Source: Flavobacteriales bacterium UBA5869 (GTDB lineage Bacteria; Bacteroidota; Bacteroidia; Flavobacteriales_D; Crocinitomicaceae). From it: DNA of 5,780 bases. This document shows positions 1 through 5,780 of this stretch, piece by piece. The translations under genes and the position numbers were made by a program. Where the stretch lies: assembly GCA_002432565.1 (NCBI GenBank), contig DJFP01000210.1, positions 14,305 to 20,084 of the forward strand. The letters run 5' to 3'. Below the pieces are notes generated by a model. It made no database searches. It was given only the letters and a program-made list of their open reading frames with translations, and had not been told where the DNA came from. Position 1 is the first letter of the stretch. Each line of letters starts with the position of its first letter.

Positions 1-213
1 CGTTCCACTTTCAACAGGGTGTATGCTTATTGCGTGGCGATGATCGTTTTCTATCACTTCGCGGTGAATATCGGTATGAATATCGGGTTGGCACCGGTGA
101 TTGGAATTCCACTTCCGTTCTTTAGTTACGGAGGATCATCGTTGATGTCTTTCTCCATGCTTTTGTTTATCCTTCTGAAGCTGGACAGTCAGCGCAGGGA
201 TGTGCTTTTCTAA
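1..213 (+). CDS. rodA: Rod shape-determining protein RodA, C-terminal fragment (5' end outside window)
   Basis: The reading frame is open from base 1 and ends at TAA 211-213, giving the last 70 residues of a SEDS-family integral membrane protein. RodA polymerises lipid II into glycan strands with a class B penicillin-binding protein during lateral wall growth. The fragment shows a hydrophobic segment (about residues 9-30), then the conserved SEDS signature [16 protein letters not shown] (residues 32-47), then a final transmembrane helix (about 48-60) and a short charged tail ending [10 protein letters not shown]. The NIGMNIGL stretch and the FF before SYGG fit RodA better than FtsW, which usually has a T/K-G-x-x-LPFISYGG form. 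A GTG at 19 is only an internal valine codon, not a start. In Bacteroidota rodA usually lies at the end of an mre/pbp2 cluster, which would be just left of the window. The family assignment is firm; the RodA/FtsW choice is fairly firm. Confidence 0.9.
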   Translation, partial: RSTFNRVYAYCVAMIVFYHFAVNIGMNIGLAPVIGIPLPFFSYGGSSLMSFSMLLFILLKLDSQRRDVLF

Positions 214-227
214 GGAAATTCAAAACA

Positions 228-290
228 GAAGGGTTCAAAAGTTCAAATATGATTCTTTTGAGACTTTCACCTTGAACTTTTAAACCCTTT
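228..290. terminator. Long imperfect inverted repeat, probable bidirectional terminator between convergent genes
   Basis: The left arm 231-246 (GGGTTCAAAAGTTCAA) is complementary to 272-287 (TTGAACTTTTAAACCC) with one exception, C236 against A282. In a minus-strand transcript that pair becomes G-U, so the stem is continuous in that direction. A-T pairs extend it by two positions (229-230 with 288-289) and a wobble extends it to 228/290. The loop is about 25 nt. On the plus strand the right arm is followed by T-rich sequence (TTTAAACTTTTTT, 288-300). It sits between the stops of rodA (plus) and the DUF2490-like gene (minus), the expected place for a shared terminator. The arm is AT-rich and the loop is large, so it could instead be a dispersed intergenic repeat; termination is inference. 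Confidence 0.55.
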
Positions 291-310
291 AAACTTTTTT
301 GAACATATTT

Positions 311-1042
311 CTATTCAGGGTATTCAATATCCTCTTCCAATGCATCGTCATCTTTCTTTTTCTTCTTCTTGGCTTTTTTCCACTCGAAGGTATATTCCAA
401 AGAAAGAATGTGCTCGTTGTAATTATTTTTGGAATTGAATCTCTGACCGTAATAATAAGTAAAACCAAGTTCATTCGATCCGGGAAGATTGAAATCCAGT
501 TTTAGGCCATAACGAATACGATTCCAGGTACGACCAAACGGCTCATTTATGGGGTTATAGAAAAACTCTACGCCAACCCCCGGGGTGATTTTGGATTTGG
601 GTTTATCCCATTCCACGTGCGGTTTTATACGAATTGCCGGGTCAAGATCTCCTCCGGTTGTAGTAAATCCCCCGATTAACATCTGATAACGCACACGGGC
701 TCCGAACTTGATCTGCTGGACCTTATGGCGGAAATCCGCATTGAAATTCAACCGATGGCTGTTGTCATAATTCCTGTTTTCATCATAATCCGTGATAATC
801 CGGTACTCAATAGAAGGTCTGAACCAATCCAATTTGGTATATTTCAAACTTGCTTCCTGGTATAAAGTAGCCAACTGACCGAAATTATTCAGCCGCAGAT
901 TTGTATTCAGGTTTACATCAATATCGTGCTTGAGCTCACGTTTTACACCTGCGCTGAACCAATATTGTCCTCTGGTACTCTGCTGGTTCCACGCAAAAAA
1001 ACAAGGCGTAATGAAAAGAACAGCAATGAATAAGGACTTCAT
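311..1042 (-). CDS. DUF2490-like outer-membrane beta-barrel protein
   Basis: This 243-residue protein starts with a short signal peptide (about residues 1-17, MKSLFIAVLFITPCFFA). The mature part has alternating amphipathic strands typical of an outer-membrane barrel. W28 with the following FSAGVKREL stretch, the arginine/aromatic-rich strands (FRPSIEYRI 74-82, HRLNFNADFRHKV 96-108, FGARVRYQM 113-121), a putative strand RIRYGLKLDF (175-184) and a final strand HILSLEYTFEW (211-221) resemble the DUF2490 family (function unknown). Barrels normally end at the last aromatic strand; here a tail of mostly lysine (222-230) then mostly acidic residues (231-240) follows. The ATG at 1042 directly follows the TAA of the upstream lipoprotein gene, with no spacer, so the two are probably cotranscribed and translationally coupled. 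There is no obvious Shine-Dalgarno sequence. The family call is from pattern memory; the outer-membrane barrel call is safer. Confidence 0.75.
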   Translation of the reverse strand: MKSLFIAVLFITPCFFAWNQQSTRGQYWFSAGVKRELKHDIDVNLNTNLRLNNFGQLATLYQEASLKYTKLDWFRPSIEYRIITDYDENRNYDNSHRLNFNADFRHKVQQIKFGARVRYQMLIGGFTTTGGDLDPAIRIKPHVEWDKPKSKITPGVGVEFFYNPINEPFGRTWNRIRYGLKLDFNLPGSNELGFTYYYGQRFNSKNNYNEHILSLEYTFEWKKAKKKKKKDDDALEEDIEYPE

Positions 1043-1468
1043 TTAGTTTTTCATTAATGTAATCGTTCCGATATCAGCGTTTTCCTTTTTGCCGATGGTT
1101 ACCGTTTTACTGACAACTTCTAAAGTCTTGTAATCATCGTCGTTATTAGGAACGTTGTTTCCCGGGTGGAAAATTTCGCTGTACCCGAAAATCGTGTAAG
1201 TTCCTGGCTGTAAAAATTCAAATTTGAAAGATCCGTCATAGGAAACTTCAATTTTGTCGTCATACATAGCGTCGCCATCACCATAAATAATATAAAGGTC
1301 TTCTTTCGCCCCGACATAGCTTACAGTATCTGTAACCACACCATTGATACGCAATTTTTCATTGACCATTACATTTCCGGAAATAGATGCACGACCACCG
1401 TCACCTTCTACTTTTTTACATGCTGAAATTGCGGAGAGAAGAGCAATTCCAAAAATTAGTTTTTTCAT
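1043..1468 (-). CDS. Small lipoprotein with carboxypeptidase-regulatory/transthyretin-like beta-sandwich
   Basis: With the start at 1468 this is a 141-residue protein. It has a type II signal peptide: MKK, a hydrophobic core, and lipobox ISAC with Cys17 as the predicted lipidated residue. An ATG 63 bases upstream (1531) would add 21 residues ending in a second hydrophobic stretch before this signal peptide. That is unlikely, and the promoter candidate at 1511-1543 would place the transcript start downstream of it. The mature part begins CKKVEGDGG and then has a beta-sandwich pattern: ASISGNV (27-33), DLYIIYGDGDAMYDD (57-71), and SYDGSFKFEFLQPGTYTIFGYS (76-97), where the DGSFKFEFLQPGTY signature matches carboxypeptidase-regulatory-like folds. 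No catalytic residues are seen. It is the first gene of a two-gene unit with the DUF2490-like barrel and may sit beside it in the outer membrane. Function is unknown; the lipoprotein call is strong. Confidence 0.8.
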   Translation of the reverse strand: MKKLIFGIALLSAISACKKVEGDGGRASISGNVMVNEKLRINGVVTDTVSYVGAKEDLYIIYGDGDAMYDDKIEVSYDGSFKFEFLQPGTYTIFGYSEIFHPGNNVPNNDDDYKTLEVVSKTVTIGKKENADIGTITLMKN

Positions 1469-1510
1469 TAGTCTGGTTTTATAGAGCCACAATATTAAGA
1501 GAATTTTAAT

Positions 1511-1543
1511 CAAATAATACCTCTGGAACAAGGAATTACAAAA
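1511..1543 (-). promoter_or_regulatory. Candidate Bacteroidota-type promoter for the lipoprotein/barrel unit
   Basis: Read on the minus strand, TTTTG (1539-1543) is followed after 19 nt by TATTATTTG (1511-1519). This resembles the Bacteroidota sigma-ABfr pattern of a -33 TTTG element and a -7 TAnnTTTG element, but with three rather than two bases between TA and TTTG. Transcription would begin near 1504, leaving a leader of roughly 35 nt before the ATG at 1468, a sensible distance. AT-rich intergenic DNA produces such matches by chance, so this is a weak call. Confidence 0.35.
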
Positions 1544-1648
1544 TAAAAATGAACTTTCCAGCCACTTTTCGTGAAATATTACGTCTAGTGTTTGGAATAT
1601 AACATAAAAGATTCGTAAAATTATACACTCTTTAAATGAAAACTATAC

Positions 1649-4600
1649 ATGAAATTGCTACCTCTCTTTAAAACAGCTTGTTTCCTGTTCCTTATTTTGC
1701 TAACCACTCGGGCAAATTCTCAGGTTTATATCAATGAATATTCGTGTTCCAATATCAATGGTCCGACCGATGCATTCGGTGAATACGAAGATTGGGTTGA
1801 ATTATACAATGCAGGAGCAACTCCGGTCGACCTCACCGGGTACTATTTGTCAGATAATGATGGAAATCCGCAGAAGTGGCAAATCCCTTCCGGATCAATA
1901 GCTGCCGGAGGTTATAAAATGGTTTATTGTAGTGGCAGGAATTTGGTTTCAGGTGCTCAGTACCATCCGAATTTTAATTTGGCACAAACCAGCAATGAAT
2001 GGATTATCTTAACCAGTCCTGCCAATGTAACGGTGGATTTCGTAGAAATTACCCAGATGACCAAACAAAACCATTCGATCGGCCGTCAAACAAACGGGTC
2101 AGCCACCTGGAGATTGTTTTTAACGCCAACTCCCGGCGCAGCGAATGCAGGTGGTGTTAACTTTTATACTCCGACACCGGCTTTCAGTGTAGCACCGGGA
2201 TTCTATACATCCACTCAAAACGTTACAATTACCTGTTCGGATGCAACTGCAACCATTCGTTATACCACTGACGGATCTGTTCCAACGACCACTTCAACGC
2301 TTTATGCGGGACCGGTTGCTATCACGGCTACAACAGTATTAAGAGCAAAAGCGTTTTCTACCAATGAATCAAGTTTCACCATGTCAGGAACTTATTTCAT
2401 GAATGTAAATCATACGGTTCCTATTGTATCCATTGCCGGAGCAGGTTCCAATTCTGTAGCAACACTATTGGCCGGAACGCAAATAGAACCACAGGGATTT
2501 TTTGAATTGTGGGAAGCGGACCAATCGTTTGCAGGTAGAGGAGAAGGACAGTTTAACAAACATGGAAATGACTCCTGGGCTTATCCGCAGAGAGGTTTTG
2601 ACTATATTATGAGAGACCAGTACGGATACGATCATGAGATTGAGCATCAGATTTTCCCTTTTGTAAACCGCGATAAATTTCAGCGTCTTATCCTGAAGCC
2701 TGCTGCAAGTGATAATTATCCGTTTGAAACCGGAGGAGCACACATCCGTGATGCGTTTGTACATACTTTATCACAGCGCGCGGATCTTAAACTGGATGAG
2801 CGTACCTGGAGACCATGTGTTGTTTATTTGAACGGGCAATACTGGGGAGTATATGAATTGCGTGAAAAAGCAGATGATGCGGATTTTACCAAACATTATT
2901 ATGACCAGGATAAGTATAATCTGCAGTATTTGAAAACCTGGGGTGCTACCTGGGAAGAATACGGGGCACCGAATGCACTCCCTGCCTGGAATGCGTTGAG
3001 AAACTATGTCAACACAAACAACATGGGGGTTGCGGCTAACTTCAATTATGTAGACAGCTTGTTGAATTGGGAGTCTTTGGTAGACTATTTTGTGATCAAC
3101 TCATACATTGTCAGCCAGGATTGGTTAAACTGGAACACCGGTTGGTGGCGCGGAATGGATCCGAACGGGGATAAAAAGAAATGGCGCTATATTCTTTGGG
3201 ATATGGATGCTTGTTTCGGTCATTATATCAATTTCACGAATATTCCCGATCCGAGCGCGAATGCTGATCCGTGTAACGTAGAAAATCTTCCTAATCCCGG
3301 TGGGCAGGGACATACAAATATTATCCAGAAGCTGATCAATGAGAACCCAACGGTAGAACAATATTACATTTCAAGATACATTGACCTGGTCAACACTCAT
3401 TTTTCCTGTCCGTACATGAATAACTTGCTGGACAGCATGGTGAACCAGATTGCTCCGGAAATGGCGGCACATTGCACCAGATGGGGAGGATCGGTTGCCG
3501 GTTGGCAGGCAAATGTACAGGCAATGAGGGATTTTATTAACCTGAGATGTACGGCTCTGAACCAGGGTATGACGGATTGTTACCAGGTTACCGGTCCGAA
3601 TGCGGTGGTGGTAACCGTTAGTCCTGCAAACTCCGGAGAAGTTAAAGTGAACTCAATTTGGGCACCGACTTATCCGTGGAACGCGAATTATTTCGGGGGA
3701 ATTCAAACGAATTTAATTGCACGTCCGCTTACAGGATTTGTATTTGACCATTGGGAATACACCGCAAACACTTTAACAGCACCAATTACGCAGGATACAA
3801 ACTCAATGGATATTGCAGCACCTGTTACTATTACTGCAGTATTTATTTCCGATAACCCGGATTTGGATGGTGACGGATGTACGAATGTAGATGAGATCGC
3901 TGCCGGGACAGATCCGAATAACCCGGATACGGACGGAGACGGTGAAAATGATTGTGTGGAGATTGGTGCTGATCCATCAAATCCAACGGATACCGACGGG
4001 GATGGAGTTATTGACGGATTGGAATCAAGTACAACGGATACGGACGGTGACGGAGTCAATGATGAAACCGATCCTGCAAATACTGATCCTTGTATCCCGA
4101 ATCCAAATGCCGGTCCTTGTGACCAGGATGGCGACGGATTAACCAATTCCGATGAAGCAACTGCCGGAACCGATCCTGTAAATCCGGATACAGACGGGGA
4201 CGGAATTAACGATGGAGATGAAATAACGAACACGACAAATCCTTTGGATCCGTGTGATCCGCCGAATGCTACACCTGCTTGTAATATCGATACCGATGGT
4301 GATGGTATTTTGGATGGCTCGGAAGCTCAATACGGAACAGATCCGAATAATCCGGATACGGACGGAGACGGGATCAATGACGGAGAGGAAATTGCAGACG
4401 GAACCAATCCGTTGGATGGATGTGATCCGAATCCGGTAGGAGAAGGTTGTTTCAATGGCTTCCACATGCCAACAGCGTTCTCACCGAACGGAGATGGCTT
4501 GAATGATTACCTGGGACCAAGAATCGGTAGAGACGTAGTGTCGTTTACCTGGTATGTTTACGACCGCTGGGGTAACCGCATGGTTATGAGTTCAGATCCT

Positions 4601-4729
4601 GCATTCAAATGGGATGGAATCTTTAATGGGGTGAAATTGAATACAGGTGTATATGCTTACCAAGCAGATGTAACATTCTCGGATGGCAGAACAGAAAAAT
4701 ATACCGGTAATATTACCGTAACAAGATAA
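1649..4729 (+). CDS. Secreted multidomain CotH kinase-like protein with T9SS type-B sorting domain
   Basis: This 1026-residue cell-surface or secreted protein has, in order: a Sec signal peptide (1-24, cleavage likely ANS|Q); a lamin-tail domain (about 25-166, starting [10 protein letters not shown], with [10 protein letters not shown] and [10 protein letters not shown]); a chitobiase/hexosaminidase C-terminal-like domain (about 173-251, with [11 protein letters not shown]); a CotH kinase-like domain (about 256-640, with [16 protein letters not shown] 391-406, SQDWLNWN 489-496 and [12 protein letters not shown] 513-524); a bacterial-repeat-like beta domain (about 653-732, [10 protein letters not shown]); eight thrombospondin type-3 calcium motifs (738-914); and a type-B sorting domain (about 938-1026). 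CotH proteins include atypical kinases; D491 and D518/D520 are candidate catalytic or metal-binding residues, by analogy only. The ATG at 1649 has no Shine-Dalgarno but fits the signal peptide, and another ATG at 1636 is out of frame. Its stop overlaps the start of the PorP/SprF gene. Substrate and role are unknown; surface kinase, adhesin or envelope-modifying protein are all possible. Confidence 0.9.
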   Translation: MKLLPLFKTACFLFLILLTTRANSQVYINEYSCSNINGPTDAFGEYEDWVELYNAGATPVDLTGYYLSDNDGNPQKWQIPSGSIAAGGYKMVYCSGRNLVSGAQYHPNFNLAQTSNEWIILTSPANVTVDFVEITQMTKQNHSIGRQTNGSATWRLFLTPTPGAANAGGVNFYTPTPAFSVAPGFYTSTQNVTITCSDATATIRYTTDGSVPTTTSTLYAGPVAITATTVLRAKAFSTNESSFTMSGTYFMNVNHTVPIVSIAGAGSNSVATLLAGTQIEPQGFFELWEADQSFAGRGEGQFNKHGNDSWAYPQRGFDYIMRDQYGYDHEIEHQIFPFVNRDKFQRLILKPAASDNYPFETGGAHIRDAFVHTLSQRADLKLDERTWRPCVVYLNGQYWGVYELREKADDADFTKHYYDQDKYNLQYLKTWGATWEEYGAPNALPAWNALRNYVNTNNMGVAANFNYVDSLLNWESLVDYFVINSYIVSQDWLNWNTGWWRGMDPNGDKKKWRYILWDMDACFGHYINFTNIPDPSANADPCNVENLPNPGGQGHTNIIQKLINENPTVEQYYISRYIDLVNTHFSCPYMNNLLDSMVNQIAPEMAAHCTRWGGSVAGWQANVQAMRDFINLRCTALNQGMTDCYQVTGPNAVVVTVSPANSGEVKVNSIWAPTYPWNANYFGGIQTNLIARPLTGFVFDHWEYTANTLTAPITQDTNSMDIAAPVTITAVFISDNPDLDGDGCTNVDEIAAGTDPNNPDTDGDGENDCVEIGADPSNPTDTDGDGVIDGLESSTTDTDGDGVNDETDPANTDPCIPNPNAGPCDQDGDGLTNSDEATAGTDPVNPDTDGDGINDGDEITNTTNPLDPCDPPNATPACNIDTDGDGILDGSEAQYGTDPNNPDTDGDGINDGEEIADGTNPLDGCDPNPVGEGCFNGFHMPTAFSPNGDGLNDYLGPRIGRDVVSFTWYVYDRWGNRMVMSSDPAFKWDGIFNGVKLNTGVYAYQADVTFSDGRTEKYTGNITVTR
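3860..4450 (+). repeat. Thrombospondin type-3 calcium-binding repeat array within the CotH-like protein
   Basis: This part of the gene encodes residues 738-934. Eight DxDGDGxxx motifs begin at residues 738, 760, 781, 797, 825, 847, 881 and 903. They match the calcium-binding loops of thrombospondin type-3 repeats and would form a stiff, Ca-dependent stalk between the functional domains and the sorting domain. The array is organised in larger units, each ending in a Cys-x8-Cys pair (815/824, 869/878, 925/934). The last two units, residues 825-878 and 881-934, are both 54 residues and align without gaps with about 34 identities. The first unit (738-824) is 33 residues longer and holds two extra motifs. 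Such arrays are common in large T9SS cargo of Bacteroidota. Confidence 0.9.
4460..4726 (+). other. T9SS type-B C-terminal sorting domain (CHU_C / gliding-motility-associated family)
   Basis: This segment encodes residues 938-1026 of the CotH-like protein. It begins [16 protein letters not shown], followed by the strand [14 protein letters not shown] (966-979), [22 protein letters not shown] (987-1008) and a final strand [10 protein letters not shown]. The FSPNGDGxND opening, the W/YDRWG strand, WDG and GVYxY elements define the type-B sorting domain (TIGR04131-like). In this family the domain is an Ig-like fold that targets the protein to the type IX secretion machinery. It implies that the host has a functional T9SS elsewhere, since no core T9SS gene other than the PorP/SprF homologue is in the window. 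Confidence 0.93.
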
Positions 4730-5778
4730 TGATCATGAGAAGAAGGATTTTAACGGCACTTGCATTTTTGACTGCTCTGTCAGCAAGTGCCCAGGATTTT
4801 CATGTAACTCAGATTCTCCAGGCTCCTAATTTACTCAATCCCGGTGCGGTTGGGGTTTATGACGGCTGGGAGAGAATAGCAGTTCAACATCGAAATCAGT
4901 GGCTGGGAGGAGGTACAACGTATATGACGACAGGGTTGGCGGCAGATGCCAATTTTTTCAAGAGCGATCGAAAACAGAAAGCACATTTGGGAGTTGGTGT
5001 TCAATTCTACAATGATATTGCGGGGAATTCCGGATATGGATTACAGACAGGGTCGGTAGCCGTTTCGGGAATACTTCCCGTGGGCAATGGAAGCCAGCTT
5101 TCTTTGGGAATCCAGGGTGGAGTTGGTAACCGAACCGGAAATATGTCGCGCTTGCTCTATGATTCTCAATGGAATGGTAATAACGCATATGATCCGACAT
5201 TGTTAAGTGGTGAAACCGGTAGCTTAAGCTCTTTTATTTACCTGGATGCTTCGGCAGGACTTTTCTACCAGTTTGATGGAGGTCAGAGTTCATTTGCGAG
5301 GAACAACGATGTTAAATTCCAGGCTGGTTTTGCCGGTTATCATTTAAATGCTCCTGCTATGCGTTTTCGTACGGGATCTTCGGAGCAGCTTGCCCGAAAA
5401 TACGTCGGAATGCTCAAGTATTCAATGGATATTCCGGGTTCAAAGATGGCATTTGATGCACAATTTGCACAATTCGTACAGGGCGGTCATTACGAATCGA
5501 TCTTGGGACTAATCTTACGAAGACGTTTCCAGGATGGGGGTAAAATTACCGGATTTAGCCAGGATGCATTCATCGGGCTTGGTGTTTATACCCGTTTGAG
5601 AGATGCGATTTCACCGACCATGCAGATTGACTGGAGAGGATTCCATTTTGGGGTTTCTTATGACCTTACCTTGTCTGCTCTGAGATACGGATATAAAGGT
5701 GGAAGTCTGGAATTCTCGATCAGTTATACCAACCTGAATAACGCGTTATTTAAAACCAGGAGAAAAGGATTCAGATAA
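4729..5778 (+). CDS. PorP/SprF-family type IX secretion outer-membrane protein
   Basis: This 349-residue outer-membrane protein belongs to the PorP/SprF family. Members are barrels that partner the T9SS; SprF of Flavobacterium johnsoniae is needed for secretion of the type-B cargo SprB. A signal peptide spans residues 1-21 (cleavage ASA|QDF). The family hallmarks follow: the QxPNLLNPGAVG segment (about 31-42), the HRNQW motif (54-58), then LGVGVQFYNDIAGNSGYG and repeated amphipathic strands through to LEFSISYTNLNNALF. The ATG at 4729 overlaps the TAA of the CotH-like gene as TAATG, so translation is probably coupled by re-initiation. A second in-frame ATG at 4735 would shorten the protein by two residues and cannot be excluded. 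It ends with a basic tail (KTRRKGFR). Its position makes it the likely dedicated partner of the upstream cargo. It is one of many paralogues in this group, so I do not assign the symbol porP or sprF. Confidence 0.9.
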   Translation: MIMRRRILTALAFLTALSASAQDFHVTQILQAPNLLNPGAVGVYDGWERIAVQHRNQWLGGGTTYMTTGLAADANFFKSDRKQKAHLGVGVQFYNDIAGNSGYGLQTGSVAVSGILPVGNGSQLSLGIQGGVGNRTGNMSRLLYDSQWNGNNAYDPTLLSGETGSLSSFIYLDASAGLFYQFDGGQSSFARNNDVKFQAGFAGYHLNAPAMRFRTGSSEQLARKYVGMLKYSMDIPGSKMAFDAQFAQFVQGGHYESILGLILRRRFQDGGKITGFSQDAFIGLGVYTRLRDAISPTMQIDWRGFHFGVSYDLTLSALRYGYKGGSLEFSISYTNLNNALFKTRRKGFR

Positions 5779-5780
5779 TT

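Noticed and set aside
299..505. Plus-strand 68-codon hydrophobic open frame across the 3' end of the DUF2490-like gene
   Set aside because: It is antisense to a clear coding region; the hydrophobic Phe/Leu content comes from reading the lysine/glutamate codons backwards.
1469..1531. N-terminal extension of the lipoprotein gene from the ATG at 1531
   Set aside because: It would put 21 residues, including another hydrophobic run, before a well-formed MKK...ISAC lipoprotein signal, and would begin upstream of the transcript start implied by the candidate promoter.
1586..1594. TAGTGTTTG as a -7 element for the CotH-like gene on the plus strand
   Set aside because: It has three bases between TA and TTTG and no convincing TTG/TTTG element about 19 bases upstream. 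The leader length of about 50 nt is plausible, but evidence is too weak to list as a promoter.
1532..1648. Possible small RNA or riboswitch in the divergent intergenic region
   Set aside because: The stretch is short and AT-rich, with no conserved fold, strong hairpin or terminator that I can see beyond promoter-like bits.
3703..4233. Minus-strand open frame of 176 codons rich in Ser-Pro
   Set aside because: It is the antisense shadow of the Asp-Gly-rich calcium repeats; GAY/GGN codons read backwards give repeated Ser/Pro/Val and no stops. No independent start signal or protein family is seen.
4139..4465. Minus-strand Ile/Arg-rich open frame opposite the last stalk repeats
   Set aside because: Its repetitive composition mirrors the repeat-coding strand and nothing supports translation.
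1..5780. Mobile element, phage, CRISPR or defence cluster
   Set aside because: No transposase, integrase, direct-repeat array, tRNA or defence-family domain is present, and gene order and composition look like an ordinary Bacteroidota chromosome.

Overview
The window looks like chromosomal DNA from a Bacteroidota bacterium, most likely of the Flavobacteriales (the protein style resembles Fluviicola/Crocinitomicaceae, but that placement is inference). The evidence is a type IX secretion system (T9SS) type-B sorting domain, a PorP/SprF-family protein, moderate-to-low GC, starts without Shine-Dalgarno sequences, and a Bacteroidota-like promoter candidate. All coding regions are intact except the first, which is cut by the window edge.

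Layout. (1) Positions 1-213, plus strand: the last 70 codons of a SEDS-family peptidoglycan polymerase, best matched to RodA. (2) Positions 214-310: a short convergent intergenic spacer dominated by a long imperfect inverted repeat, probably a bidirectional terminator. (3) Positions 311-1468, minus strand: a two-gene unit encoding a small lipoprotein with a carboxypeptidase-regulatory-like beta-sandwich, followed with no spacer by a DUF2490-like outer-membrane beta-barrel that carries an odd Lys-rich/acidic tail. (4) Positions 1469-1648: a divergent intergenic region that should hold the promoters of both units. (5) Positions 1649-4729, plus strand: a 1026-residue secreted multidomain protein. 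Its domains are signal peptide, lamin-tail domain, chitobiase/hexosaminidase C-terminal-like domain, CotH kinase-like domain, bacterial-repeat-like beta domain, eight thrombospondin type-3 calcium motifs and a T9SS type-B C-terminal domain. (6) Positions 4729-5778, plus strand: a PorP/SprF-family outer-membrane protein whose ATG overlaps the preceding stop by one base.

How they fit together. Genes 5 and 6 form a cargo-plus-partner module. The large protein should cross the inner membrane by Sec and the outer membrane by T9SS, and the PorP/SprF-like protein probably acts as its dedicated outer-membrane secretion or anchoring partner. The minus-strand pair is a separate envelope unit of unknown function. 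The most interesting features are the CotH-kinase cargo with its own PorP/SprF partner, the regular cysteine-delimited super-repeat in the calcium-binding stalk, and the uncharacterised lipoprotein/barrel pair. I see no RNA genes, insertion sequences, CRISPR arrays or phage genes.
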